31,187 bases of DNA from Planctomycetota bacterium (GCA_021784975.1 JAJYGU010000419.1:1-31187), one strand, 5' to 3'. Numbered from the stretch's first letter, positions 13,461 through 21,699 are shown. The notes: generated from the letters alone by a model not told the origin. Numbers and translations are program-made.

Positions 13461-13502
13461 AAAGCGGCGATCTTCGCCGTGAGGCTGCACTTTGAGCAGT
13501 AA
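13461..13502 (+). pseudogene. Second porin-like 3' end remnant
   Basis: A second, shorter copy of the porin terminus: AAIFAVRLHFEQ-stop in a different frame, compared with VSMFAIRLRLEQ-stop at 13400-13435. It suggests two paralogous porin genes once lay here. Only about a dozen residues can be compared. Confidence 0.4.
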
Positions 13503-13509
13503 CTCATTG

Positions 13510-13539
13510 TTGACACCCACTCGGGGGTGCAACTAAAAT
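13510..13539 (+). promoter_or_regulatory. Possible sigma-70 promoter for acyl-CoA synthetase gene
   Basis: TTGACA (13510-13515) and TAAAAT (13534-13539) are separated by 18 bases, about 100 bases upstream of the ATG at 13641. The match is good but untested, and the downstream leader has no obvious structure. Confidence 0.4.
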
Positions 13540-13640
13540 TAGTCGGAGGATGGTGTTGGGGGTGTTGGGTCAGTAGCGGCTGGATGTCGTCCCTTGCGGC
13601 TGCGGTGGTCTGCTTGCTTTCCGAGTAAGAGGGGTGGTCA

Positions 13641-15419
13641 ATGGCGCATTCTGGGCCGAAGAACCTGAGCGCGACGCAGGGGCCGCACGGCGTTGTGGCC
13701 GTGGGGCAGGACGGGTCGCGACAGACCGAACGGCCGCACGACGGCCAGTCCGCTCCCTGGGTCGAGGGGCTGACTATCGGGGCGGCGCTGCGGCAGACCG
13801 CCCGCCGGTTCCCCTCGCGCCAGGCGATGATCTTTTCTCAGGCAGCCGTCCGCTTCACCTGGGCCGAATTCGATCAGGAGACCGACCGCATTGCCCGCGG
13901 GCTGTTGGCCATCGGGTTTCGCCGCGGCGACCGCTTGGGGGTCTGGTCCACGAACTGGCCCGAGTGGGTGCTGCTGCAGTTTGCCACCGCCCGGATCGGG
14001 GCCGTCCTGGTGACGATCAATCCCGCCTATCGGGCCGCCGACCTGGAGTACGTGCTGACCCAGTCGGAAGTCCGCGGGCTGGCGCTGATCGAGCAATTCA
14101 AGTCGTCGTCCTATTTTCAGATGTTGCACGAGGTCTGCCCAGAGCTGGCCGGCTCGCGGCTCGGCGAACTTCACAGCCCGAAGTTCCCGCACTTACAGTG
14201 GGTGATCGGCATTCGCGGTGGCGCCCAACCGGGCATGCTCGCCTGGCAATGCCTTGCCGCAGCCGGCGAGAACGTCCCGGTGAACCGGCTGGAGGAAATC
14301 CAAGCAACGCTGACGCCGGCCGATCCGATCAATCTGCAATACACCTCGGGGACGACCGGACCTCCCAAAGGGGCCATGCTCAGCCACCGCAACCTGCTCT
14401 TGAACGCCTTCTACGCGGCCGAGCATCAGCGGTTCGACGAGCGGGATCGGATCTGCATTCCGGTGCCGTTGTATCATTGCTTCGGCTGCGTGTTGGGCAC
14501 GATGTGCGCCGCCGTCTGCGGGGCCGCCATGGTCTTTCCGCGGGAAAGCTTCCAGCCTGAGGCGACGCTGGCCGCCGTCGAGCGCGAGGGCAGCACGGCC
14601 ATCTATGGTGTGCCGACGATGTTCATCGACATGCTGGAAAACCCCGCCTTCCGCCGCCACGATTTGTCGTCGCTGCGGACCGGCATCATGGCGGGGAGCC
14701 CTTGCCCGGTGGAGATCATGAAGCGCGTGGTGGGCGAAATGGGCGCCCGCGAGATCACCATTGCCTACGGCCAGACGGAAGCCTCGCCACTGATCACCAT
14801 GACCGGCGTAGACGATCCGCTGGAAAAGCGGGTAAGCACGGTGGGCCGTCCGTTTCCCGGCATCGAGGTGAAGATCATCGACCCGCTGTCCGGCGAGCAG
14901 CTTGCCGATGGCCGATCGGGGGAGCTTTGTTGCCGGGGGCACGGCGTGATGCTGGGCTACTACAACATGCCCGAGGCCACCGCCCGGGCAATCGACGCCG
15001 ACGGCTGGCTGCACACCGGGGACCTGGCGTCTCGCCGGCCGGACGGCTATTTTCACATCACCGGGCGGCTGAAGGAGACGATCATCCGCGGCGGCGAGAA
15101 CATCGCCCCGCGGGAGATCGAGGAGCTGCTGTTTCAACATCCCAAGGTAGAGCAGGTGGCGGTGGCGGGCGTGCCCGATCGCCGCTTCGGCGAAAACGTG
15201 GCGGCGTGGATCAAGCTCCGCACCGGCGAGATGGCCACGGTGGCCGAAATTCGCGACTATTGCCGGGAGCACCTGGCCCACTTCAAGGTCCCCCGTTATG
15301 TGAAGTTCGTGGAGAGCTTCCCGACCACCGTCACCGGCAAGATCCAAAAGTTCAAGCTCCGCCAACAGGGCATCGAAGACTGGGACCTGCAAGACGCGGC
15401 GGCGGTGGAGACGGCGTGA
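13641..15419 (+). CDS. Fatty-acyl-CoA synthetase (AMP-binding, ANL superfamily)
   Basis: A 592-residue enzyme that activates a fatty acid with ATP and CoA through an acyl-adenylate. Motifs in order: P-loop YTSGTTGPPKGAML (234-247), IYGVPTMF (321-328), YGQTEAS (376-382), the hinge region GYFHITGRLKETIIRGGENI (469-488) and the C-terminal catalytic Lys in TVTGKIQKFKLR. It is closest in style to medium/long-chain acyl-CoA synthetases of the ACSF2/FadD type. About 40 poorly conserved residues precede the first family helix, so the start may lie further in. It converges on an acyl-CoA dehydrogenase gene, consistent with a shared role in fatty or branched-chain acid breakdown. Confidence 0.9.
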   Translation: MAHSGPKNLSATQGPHGVVAVGQDGSRQTERPHDGQSAPWVEGLTIGAALRQTARRFPSRQAMIFSQAAVRFTWAEFDQETDRIARGLLAIGFRRGDRLGVWSTNWPEWVLLQFATARIGAVLVTINPAYRAADLEYVLTQSEVRGLALIEQFKSSSYFQMLHEVCPELAGSRLGELHSPKFPHLQWVIGIRGGAQPGMLAWQCLAAAGENVPVNRLEEIQATLTPADPINLQYTSGTTGPPKGAMLSHRNLLLNAFYAAEHQRFDERDRICIPVPLYHCFGCVLGTMCAAVCGAAMVFPRESFQPEATLAAVEREGSTAIYGVPTMFIDMLENPAFRRHDLSSLRTGIMAGSPCPVEIMKRVVGEMGAREITIAYGQTEASPLITMTGVDDPLEKRVSTVGRPFPGIEVKIIDPLSGEQLADGRSGELCCRGHGVMLGYYNMPEATARAIDADGWLHTGDLASRRPDGYFHITGRLKETIIRGGENIAPREIEELLFQHPKVEQVAVAGVPDRRFGENVAAWIKLRTGEMATVAEIRDYCREHLAHFKVPRYVKFVESFPTTVTGKIQKFKLRQQGIEDWDLQDAAAVETA

Positions 15420-15430
15420 GGCTGGCCCCT

Positions 15431-15459
15431 TTGGAGTGCGGCAATTTATTGCCGCTTTT
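15431..15459. repeat. Hairpin repeat H (mirror pair, copy 1)
   Basis: TTGGAGTGCGGCAATTTA with stem GCGGCAA/TTGCCGC and loop TTTA (stem 15438-15455), followed by TTTT. It lies 12 bases after the acyl-CoA synthetase stop and could act as a terminator for it. The same family recurs in opposite orientation at 15640-15669. Confidence 0.75.
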
Positions 15460-15495
15460 CTGGCGTCTTGCGTGGGACCGTAAGGAGTTCTGTGC

Positions 15496-15539
15496 CACGG
15501 GCTTCCAGCCCGTGAGCAAACACGGCCAAGATGGCCGTG
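15496..15539. repeat. Two tandem hairpins in a convergent intergenic region
   Basis: Two perfect 8-bp palindromes: CACGGGCT-TCC-AGCCCGTG (15496-15514) and CACGGCCA-AGA-TGGCCGTG (15521-15539), separated by 6 bases. The arrangement parallels the pair at 1715-1757. No T-tract adjoins them. Confidence 0.75.
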
Positions 15540-15639
15540 CCACTTACCGCTGATACAGATCCGTTACAGTCCCGCTTGTGTAGGTTGGACGCTGTGCGGG
15601 GTTTGCCCCACGATCATTTCGCAGTCTCTTTCGTGGCTC

Positions 15640-15669
15640 AAAAAGCGGTGATAAATCACCGCACTCCAA
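15640..15669. repeat. Hairpin repeat H (mirror pair, copy 2, inverted)
   Basis: AAAAAGCGGTGATAAATCAC with stem GCGGTGA/TCACCGC and loop TAAA, followed by ACTCCAA. Read on the minus strand it starts TTGGAGTGCGG and ends with a T-run, the same design as 15431-15459. Stem bases differ but stay paired. It ends 17 bases from the acyl-CoA dehydrogenase stop; its T-run is on the minus strand. Confidence 0.75.
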
Positions 15670-15686
15670 ATGTCCGCTGCTCCGGC

Positions 15687-17609
15687 CTATCCCCATCGCA
15701 GCACGTCGGCGGCCGCACGGACGATGGCGGCGTGGTCGTGGTCGTGCACTTGACGGAGCGCCTGTCGAATACGGCGGGCGGATTGGGCGAAAAAGAGGGT
15801 GGCGGCGGGGTTCTCGGAAGGGGACAGTCCCATTCTTGTGGCCGGGTACCATGCGGAGCATGGTCGCCACAAAAATCGGGACAGTCCCCAAGACCGGTTG
15901 GCCGCAGAGGCTGCGCCGTGTTGCCGCCTTGGGCCGTGTGAGGACGCATCGCGGTCTTTGCTCTCGCCATCACTTGCCAACAACTCCGCGTCGCGGCGGC
16001 TGAGGACGCAGAGCGAGGCAAAAAGCTCCATGGCCGCCCGGGCGATCGGCTCTTGCACAAGCTGCCGGTCGAGGATCGCCTCGCGGTGGCGAATGAGCGT
16101 CCAATCGACGATCAGGCCGAAGTGGTGGAGCAAACGGCTCAAGGTCCAGGCATAGGGGGCCAATTCGCGCGACTGCACCGGGATGCGAGGGATATGCACA
16201 AATTGCAGCAGCCATCGTCGGGCAAAGGCGGCAAGCAGGTCGCGCTCGTGCCACGGGTGCCAGAGCGAGTCGCGGACCGTGCGCAACTCCTCGCCCACGT
16301 CGCGCATGCCCACCAACGCGATGAATGAGGTGAGCACCTCATTGGCCCCTTCGCCGATGAGATTGATCCGGGCGTCGCGGAGGATGCGCTCCAGCGGCTG
16401 GTCGGTGAAATAGGCCGCCCCGCCGAAGATCTGAAAGGCGTCGTTGACGATCGTCCACAGGGCCTCGGTGCTCCAGACCTTCAGCATGGCCGTTTCCAGC
16501 ATGTAATCGTCCAGCCCGCGATCGATCAGCCCGGCGGTCACGGTGGTCATCGCCTGCATGGCGTAGGTCGAGGCGGCCATCCGGGCCAGCTTTTCTTGCA
16601 CCAACTCGAAGGCCCCTAGCGGCTGGCCGAACTGAATTCGCGTCCGGGCGTGCTCGGCGGCCAATCGCAGGCAGGTCTTCGCCAGCCCCGTGCAGCAAGC
16701 CCCGAAGGTGGTGCGGCCGAAGTCCAATACCGTTAGCGCCACCTTCAGCCCCTTGCCCAACTGGCCAAGAATGTTTTCACGCGGGACGGCCATTTCATGG
16801 AAGGCCAGCGTGCTGGTGGCGGTGCCGCGAATGCCCAGCTTCTCCATCCGCGGCGTGACAATCCGGAAGCCGGGCATATCGGGCGTGACCAGAAAGGCGG
16901 TGACCTGCGTGTCGTCGCGGCCGGGGATTGGCGTGCGGGCCATCACCGTCAACACGTCGGCAATGGCCGCGTTGGTGATGTAGCGTTTCCCGCCGTTCAA
17001 GACATACGAGGCCCCGTCGGCCGAGGGCGTGGCCATGGTCTGCACGTTGGCGGCGTCGGAGCCGGCCTGCGGCTCAGTGAGCGCGAAGGCCGCCAGCTTC
17101 TTGCCACTCACCAGGTCCGGCAACCACCGCTGCTTCTGTTCGGCCGTTCCGAACAAGAGCAAGGCCCGCATGCCGATCGAGTGATGGGCGTTGACAAAGA
17201 TCGAAGTGGCGCTACACCGCGAGCCCAGTTCTTCGAGGACCCGGCAATAGGCCAACTGCGAGAAGCTCCGGCCTCCCACCGATTCGGGCGCGGTCATTCC
17301 TAAGACGCCTAAGCGACCCAGCCCGTCGATCACCTCCCGCGGGACGTCGGCCTGGCGGTCGATCTCCGCCGGGTCGAGGTGCGCGTCGCAGAATGTTTTC
17401 AGCTCATCCAGCACAGCCGCCACCTTCGGCCGCTCGTCGTCGGAAAGCCGCGGATAAGGCAGCAGCAAGTCGGCCGCCAGCCGTCCCCAGAAAAGCTCCT
17501 TCGCCAGGCTACGGCGGTGTGGCCCGGTGAAGAGCAACTCCTCCGCCTGGTGGAGTTGCTGCTGGCGAGCGAGTTCTCCCGCGGTTGGAGCGTGGGTTGC
17601 GATACTCAT
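15687..17609 (-). CDS. Acyl-CoA dehydrogenase with C-terminal extension (VLCAD/ACAD9-like)
   Basis: A 640-residue flavoprotein that introduces the alpha-beta double bond into an acyl-CoA. Typical signatures are LTEPQAGSDA (178-187), KRYITNAAIAD (208-218), RIQFGQPLG (324-332), FQIFGGAAYF (392-401) and the probable catalytic base E420 in GEGANEVL. The extra 170-residue C-terminal region is characteristic of the VLCAD/ACAD9 group rather than short-chain enzymes. GGAGGAG lies just upstream of the ATG at 17609. A palindromic repeat is translated at about residues 574-597 in a low-complexity linker of the C-terminal extension. It lies 15 bases downstream of the crotonase gene, in one operon. Confidence 0.9.
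   Translation of the reverse strand: MSIATHAPTAGELARQQQLHQAEELLFTGPHRRSLAKELFWGRLAADLLLPYPRLSDDERPKVAAVLDELKTFCDAHLDPAEIDRQADVPREVIDGLGRLGVLGMTAPESVGGRSFSQLAYCRVLEELGSRCSATSIFVNAHHSIGMRALLLFGTAEQKQRWLPDLVSGKKLAAFALTEPQAGSDAANVQTMATPSADGASYVLNGGKRYITNAAIADVLTVMARTPIPGRDDTQVTAFLVTPDMPGFRIVTPRMEKLGIRGTATSTLAFHEMAVPRENILGQLGKGLKVALTVLDFGRTTFGACCTGLAKTCLRLAAEHARTRIQFGQPLGAFELVQEKLARMAASTYAMQAMTTVTAGLIDRGLDDYMLETAMLKVWSTEALWTIVNDAFQIFGGAAYFTDQPLERILRDARINLIGEGANEVLTSFIALVGMRDVGEELRTVRDSLWHPWHERDLLAAFARRWLLQFVHIPRIPVQSRELAPYAWTLSRLLHHFGLIVDWTLIRHREAILDRQLVQEPIARAAMELFASLCVLSRRDAELLASDGESKDRDASSHGPRRQHGAASAANRSWGLSRFLWRPCSAWYPATRMGLSPSENPAATLFFAQSARRIRQALRQVHDHDHAAIVRAAADVLRWG
15820..15889 (-). repeat. 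Nested palindromic element, copy D (long form, in coding sequence)
   Basis: 70 bp from GGGGACAGTCCC to GGGACAGTCCCC, with arms TTCTTGTGGC/GCCACAAAAA and apical hairpin ACCATGC-GGA-GCATGGT. The apical stem differs from copy A by compensating changes (C to T with G to A), so pairing is kept. Translated on the minus strand as GLSRFLWR...TRMGLSPSE inside the acyl-CoA dehydrogenase. The tail region is degraded. Confidence 0.9.
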
Positions 17610-17624
17610 TGGACTCCTCCGACA

Positions 17625-18401
17625 TTATTCTATGTCGGTGGTCCAATTTGGCGGGCGGTGATCCTGGAATGCGGCCAGACCCTCTCGGGCCTCGTCGCTC
17701 AGCCGTGCCCGCCGGTGGAACTCCATGGCCAAGCCAAGCCGTTGTTCCAGGCTGGTGGCTTCGAGTTGGCGGAGCAGAAGTTTGGTTTGCCGGACGCTTT
17801 CCGGCCCACCTTTGAGAATTGCCGCGGCAAGGGCATGGGCCTCGGCCAGGAGACGCTCGTCGGTAGCCACCCGGCAGACAAGCCCGATCTGCCTTGCCCG
17901 AGCGGCGTCAATGGGCTCACCCGGCAAGAGCAACTCGCGGAGATTGCCGCCGAGGCGTTCGCGGAGCACGGCGGCGGCCAGCGCCGGCATCAGCCCGCGG
18001 CGGACTTCGGGAAAGCAGATTTTCAACCCCTCGGCGGCCACCACCAGGTCGCAGCAAGCCATCAAGGCCGCGCCGCCTCCGTAGGCCGCCCCGTGAGCGG
18101 CCGCGAGTGTTACCAACGGGCTGGCCACCAGCGTCTGGAAAGTTCTGGCCACCCAGCGGCCGCTCTCCTCGGCGACCCGCACCTCGGCCGCTTCGTGAAG
18201 ATCGAGTCCGGCACAGAACGCCGGCCCCGCTCCCCGCAGGATGACGATCCGCCGTTGCGGCTCGCCGGCCAGCGAATCCAAGGCCGCGCACAGCGTTTCC
18301 ATCAGTTCAATGGTCAGCGCGTTGCGGCGTTCGGGCCGGTTGAGAGTCAGGATGGCGGTGGCTCGATCCGGACGGTCCACGATCAGCACTGGCGTGCTCA
18401 T
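17625..18401 (-). CDS. Enoyl-CoA hydratase/isomerase family (crotonase) protein
   Basis: A 258-residue crotonase-fold protein acting on an acyl-CoA. The oxyanion-hole segments are present: AFCAGLDLHE (61-70) and AAYGGGAALMACCDLVVA (105-122). The residue corresponding to the first catalytic Glu of classical enoyl-CoA hydratase (E144 in the rat enzyme) is Ala112, whereas the second is kept as E132 in FPEVRRGLMPA. That pattern is seen in methylglutaconyl/geranoyl-type hydratases (LiuC/AtuE style) and in some isomerases. AGGAGG lies about 10 bases upstream of the ATG at 18401. The first 95 bases overlap the end of the GTPase gene in another frame. With the dehydrogenase downstream it forms two consecutive steps of acyl-CoA breakdown. 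Confidence 0.88.
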   Translation of the reverse strand: MSTPVLIVDRPDRATAILTLNRPERRNALTIELMETLCAALDSLAGEPQRRIVILRGAGPAFCAGLDLHEAAEVRVAEESGRWVARTFQTLVASPLVTLAAAHGAAYGGGAALMACCDLVVAAEGLKICFPEVRRGLMPALAAAVLRERLGGNLRELLLPGEPIDAARARQIGLVCRVATDERLLAEAHALAAAILKGGPESVRQTKLLLRQLEATSLEQRLGLAMEFHRRARLSDEAREGLAAFQDHRPPNWTTDIE

Positions 18402-20199
18402 ACGACGGTGATCCTCCTGGGGCGCCCGAGGCGGCGACCTGGCCTTGCAGGTTGGATATATGGTGCCGCAACGTCTCCAGTTCCTGGCGGAACCGCTCGC
18501 AGCTCTCGGCGGCCTGCTCCAGGGCCGCAAAAAGTCCCACGGCCGACGACCGGTCGCGCCAGCCCTCCGCCAGGCGATCGAGTTCTTTGCCCAGCCCGCG
18601 TCGCAGCCGCCGGCAAAACGCCCCCAGCAGCAACAGACACCACAAAACCAACCAGAACCCGGCTGAGACATAGAACTCAAGCCCGAACATGGGGGTCGGA
18701 TGGCTCGCCAGCCACGAATCGTAGAAGAAGTTCTTTCCCAGCCGATAGAGGAGAAACGTCAGCATGGCAGCCAGCAACCCTTCGTAGCGCCAGCGGGTCA
18801 GCCAGCCGGTGTGGCGTTCGGCCAGGCGGCGAATCAGGGCGTCTACATCGGCCGACACGCCCGCCAGGAAGTCGGCCGCCGCGGCTTCCGCTTCCCGTGG
18901 AAGCTGGTCGAGCGAGGCGGCGTCGCGGGCCAGTCCCGCATCCTCCGCGTAGCCTTGGACGACCAGGGCGGCTTTGCGCAGATCGGAAGGGTCCCAGCAG
19001 GTCGAGGCCGCCTGGTCCAAGGCCCGCTGGGCCTGCTGGCGGCCGCGCTGCCGTCGCCAGGTGCGCACGCCTTCCACGGTTCCCCAGAGGGCCACTTGGG
19101 CCGGCGACCGGGCACGATACAGGAGCACCCCGGTCAACACCGTCCCCAAGCCTTGGTATGCCCGCAGCACCAGCGAGAACGGGCTCAGGCCCCAGCGAGA
19201 GGTGGTCTGGGCCAGCAAACGCTGCTCCCACGGACGACGACTGGCCAGCAGCTCGGCCTGGATCTCGCGGACCAGTTGCGCCGCCAGCAAGCTGCGCTGC
19301 TGGAGGATGGCCGCCTGCAACGGGGACACGGCCGGCATGGCTTGGTCGAGGCGAAATCGGCAGGCGGCCAGCGTCTCGGCCGCCAGGTCGAGGAAGTTCG
19401 CCCGGCGAATGCGGCTGGCAGCGGCCCCGGCCGTCTGCCGGGTCAGCCGATCCAGCAAGGCCGCGAACTCGCCCCGCGGCTGAAGCCCCGCCTGAGCGCA
19501 CGCCAATGCCCGCAAGGAATCGACGAAAAAGATGTGTTCCCCGCCGGGCAGATCGGAAAGCAGTCGGCGCCAATCGTCGCGGACATCGTCCTCGATCTCG
19601 GCGTGAGTCTGCACCAGGACCACTTCCGCTCCGCAAGCCGCGGCCGCCAACTCCTGGGCGACCCGCGCGCTGCGGTATTTCTGCTGGGTGGCGGTGACCA
19701 GCAGCAGGTCGCACTTCGGCAGAATGGTCCGCAAACGGGCCAGGTTGCTGCCTTTGCGTGCGGCGTCGTCCTCTTCCGTCGTGTCGGGATCAGGACAATC
19801 GATCAGCACCAGCTCCCGCAGCAGCGGCAGGTCGCGCTGCACCAGCTCGACGCTCGTCGGGTCAATGCCCAACATGTCCAGCGTCAGATCAGGCCGGCAG
19901 ATGATGGTGGGCCGAGTGGTCGTGGGACGGGCCCGGCCGGTCTGGACCACTTCGCTGCCCAGCAGGGCGTTGACCAGCGCGCTCTTGCCGGTTCCGGTGC
20001 CTCCCAGGGTGGCCACCACCAGCGGGGCTTCGATACGGACTCGCAACGAGGCCGCCCGGTCGGCCAGCCGCCGCACCAACGCTCGGCATTTCTCCGCCGG
20101 GTCCCAGGCGGGGGCAGACTCCGCCCAGTCGTGAAGCCGGGCCACCAGGGCATCGACCTCCGCCAGCACTTCCAGTTGGGCGAATTCCGGGCCGCTCAT
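18307..20199 (-). CDS. Dynamin-like/GTPase-domain membrane protein
   Basis: A 630-residue protein with an N-terminal GTPase domain: P-loop GGTGTGKS (66-73), a Thr-rich switch I (TTTRPT, 93-98), and G3 as LIDCPDPDT (132-140) in place of the usual DxxG. The G4 position reads LVQTHAEIEDD (196-206), THAE rather than the canonical (N/T)KxD, so guanine specificity is uncertain. A long helical middle follows, then two membrane helices (about 515-580, including FWLVLWCLLLLGAF) and a short coiled C-terminus. This layout suits a membrane-remodelling or stress GTPase of the dynamin/YfjP-like kind. MSGPEF at 20199 is preferred as start; 19 more codons are possible upstream. Confidence 0.75.
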   Translation of the reverse strand: MSGPEFAQLEVLAEVDALVARLHDWAESAPAWDPAEKCRALVRRLADRAASLRVRIEAPLVVATLGGTGTGKSALVNALLGSEVVQTGRARPTTTRPTIICRPDLTLDMLGIDPTSVELVQRDLPLLRELVLIDCPDPDTTEEDDAARKGSNLARLRTILPKCDLLLVTATQQKYRSARVAQELAAAACGAEVVLVQTHAEIEDDVRDDWRRLLSDLPGGEHIFFVDSLRALACAQAGLQPRGEFAALLDRLTRQTAGAAASRIRRANFLDLAAETLAACRFRLDQAMPAVSPLQAAILQQRSLLAAQLVREIQAELLASRRPWEQRLLAQTTSRWGLSPFSLVLRAYQGLGTVLTGVLLYRARSPAQVALWGTVEGVRTWRRQRGRQQAQRALDQAASTCWDPSDLRKAALVVQGYAEDAGLARDAASLDQLPREAEAAAADFLAGVSADVDALIRRLAERHTGWLTRWRYEGLLAAMLTFLLYRLGKNFFYDSWLASHPTPMFGLEFYVSAGFWLVLWCLLLLGAFCRRLRRGLGKELDRLAEGWRDRSSAVGLFAALEQAAESCERFRQELETLRHHISNLQGQVAASGAPGGSPSYEHASADRGPSGSSHRHPDSQPARTPQRADH

Positions 20200-20256
20200 G
20201 CCTTCAGGATAACGGAACGGTGCCGGAACGACTAGAGCGGAACCGCCGTGGGGCAT

Positions 20257-20446
20257 GAGGCGTGGGGCGTGGGACGTCGAGAGGAGGAGTTAGCAGCTAG
20301 AAGTTGGGAGTTAGGGTATTTTGACTTTTGCATTTTTCATTTTGCCTTGCCCACCCCACGCCGTACTCATGGCGGCCTCAAGGGATGGAAACTGCACGGT
20401 CGATGGTTTATGATCGTGTGGCTCGCCGTCCTAAGAAAGCCGCGAC
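20257..20446. other. Short intergenic region with simple-sequence character
   Basis: A 190-base divergent promoter region. It has G-rich GGCGTGGGGCGTGGG-type repeats near 20250-20275 and an AT-rich, T-rich patch near 20315-20345 (TTTTGACTTTTGC, TTTTTCATTTT), unlike the surrounding GC-rich coding DNA. No clear promoter pair or gene is seen. Confidence 0.4.
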
Positions 20447-21640
20447 ATGACGCTGAACCCGCTGGAAACCCTGGCGCAATTGGTGGCCGTGCCGAGCGTC
20501 AACCCCATGGGCCGGCCCGCATCGGGGCCCGCCTTCTACGAGACGCGGCTGACCGAGTACCTTGAACGATGGCTGCGGACGCTCGGGCTGCAAACCCAGC
20601 GTCAACCGATTGCCGCCGGCCGGGACAATCTGATTGCCCGGCTGGATGGCGAGATCCCGCCGGAGCGCGGCGGTCCCCTGATCTTGTTCGACGCCCATCA
20701 AGACACGGTGCCCGTGGATCACATGACCATCGATCCGTGGAAACCGGTGGTCCGCGAGGGGCGTCTCTATGGTCGGGGGGCTTGCGACACCAAGGGCGGC
20801 ATGGCGGCCATGCTGGCGGTGATTGCTCGGCTGGCGGCGGAGCGCCCCCGCGGCATGCCGACGGTGGTAATGACTTGCACGGTCGATGAAGAATATGCCT
20901 TCTCGGGAGCAGCGGCCTTGGCGTCGTCGTGGAACTCTGAATCGGACGGGCTGATTCCCCGCCCGCCGGATGCCGCGGTGGTCGCCGAGCCGACCGGCCT
21001 CGATGTGATCGTGGCCCACAAAGGGGTGGTGCGGTGGCGCTGCCACACCTCCGGCCGCGCCGCCCACAGCGCCCAACCAGGTGCCGGCCAAAGCGCCATC
21101 TACTGCATGGGGCGGGTGTTGGCCGGGCTGGAGCGCTATCAACGCGACGTGGTGGCCGGGCTGGCGTCTCACCCGCTCTGCGGGCCGTGTACGATGAACG
21201 TGGGCACCATCCAGGGCGGCTCGAGCATCAATATCGTCCCCGAGCGGTGCCGCATTGAAATCGAGGTGCGTTTTCCGCCGGGCACGGACGCCGACTCAGT
21301 TCGCGGCCGTTTGATCGACGACCTGGCGGCTACCGTGGGCGAGGAGCCCGTGCCGACGCATGCTCCGCCGTATATGCAAGGACCCGCGTTATCCGACGCC
21401 GACAACGCGGCGCCGGCCGAGAGGCTCTGGTCGGCCGTGGCCGGGGTGGCCGGCAATCGGCAGCGGCGAGGCGTGCCCTATGCCACTGACGCCGCCTTTC
21501 TTTCCAGCGCGGGCACGCCGGCCGTGGTATTCGGTCCCGGCTCGGTGGAGCAGGCCCACACCGACGACGAGTGGGTTTCTTTGGAGGAAGTGGAACAGGC
21601 AGCCGAGATTCTATATCGTTTCGTAAGGTCCTGGGAGTGA
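20447..21640 (+). CDS. M20 family metallopeptidase/deacylase (ArgE/DapE-like)
   Basis: A 397-residue zinc amidohydrolase of family M20. Metal-binding and catalytic motifs are intact: FDAHQDTVPVD (H84, D86), GRGACDTKGG (D114), TVDEEYAFSG (E148 catalytic, E149 metal), the AEPT segment, and a late QAHTDDEW His. A dimerisation domain with VVRWRCHTSGRAAHSAQP lies in the middle. The family covers acetylornithine deacetylase, succinyl-diaminopimelate desuccinylase and peptidases; the substrate cannot be told from the sequence. It heads a plus-strand run with an epimerase-like and a DHDPS-family gene. A palindromic element begins one base after its stop codon. Confidence 0.9.
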   Translation: MTLNPLETLAQLVAVPSVNPMGRPASGPAFYETRLTEYLERWLRTLGLQTQRQPIAAGRDNLIARLDGEIPPERGGPLILFDAHQDTVPVDHMTIDPWKPVVREGRLYGRGACDTKGGMAAMLAVIARLAAERPRGMPTVVMTCTVDEEYAFSGAAALASSWNSESDGLIPRPPDAAVVAEPTGLDVIVAHKGVVRWRCHTSGRAAHSAQPGAGQSAIYCMGRVLAGLERYQRDVVAGLASHPLCGPCTMNVGTIQGGSSINIVPERCRIEIEVRFPPGTDADSVRGRLIDDLAATVGEEPVPTHAPPYMQGPALSDADNAAPAERLWSAVAGVAGNRQRRGVPYATDAAFLSSAGTPAVVFGPGSVEQAHTDDEWVSLEEVEQAAEILYRFVRSWE

Positions 21641-21699
21641 GGGACTGTCCCGATTTTTTGTGGCAGGACGCCACAAAAATGGGACTGTCCCTTCTTGGC
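21641..21699 (+). repeat. Nested palindromic element, copy E (short form, intergenic)
   Basis: Core 21641-21691: GGGACTGTCCC to GGGACTGTCCC with arms ATTTTTTGTGGC/GCCACAAAAAT. The tail TTCTTGGC (21692-21699) is a changed version of TTCTGCGC. It starts directly after the M20 stop codon (TGA 21638-21640) and ends 12 bases before the next ATG, so it fills nearly the whole gap. Plus orientation. Confidence 0.9.

Noticed and set aside
15496..15539. Tandem hairpins as a classical rho-independent terminator
   Set aside because: Stems are strong but neither is followed by a T-tract on either strand; they are better described as repeats.
17379..19697. Long plus-strand open frame (over 700 codons) opposite the crotonase and GTPase genes
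   Set aside because: It is Arg/Pro/Gly-rich with no family pattern and lies antisense to genes with clear motifs; GC-rich DNA produces such shadows.
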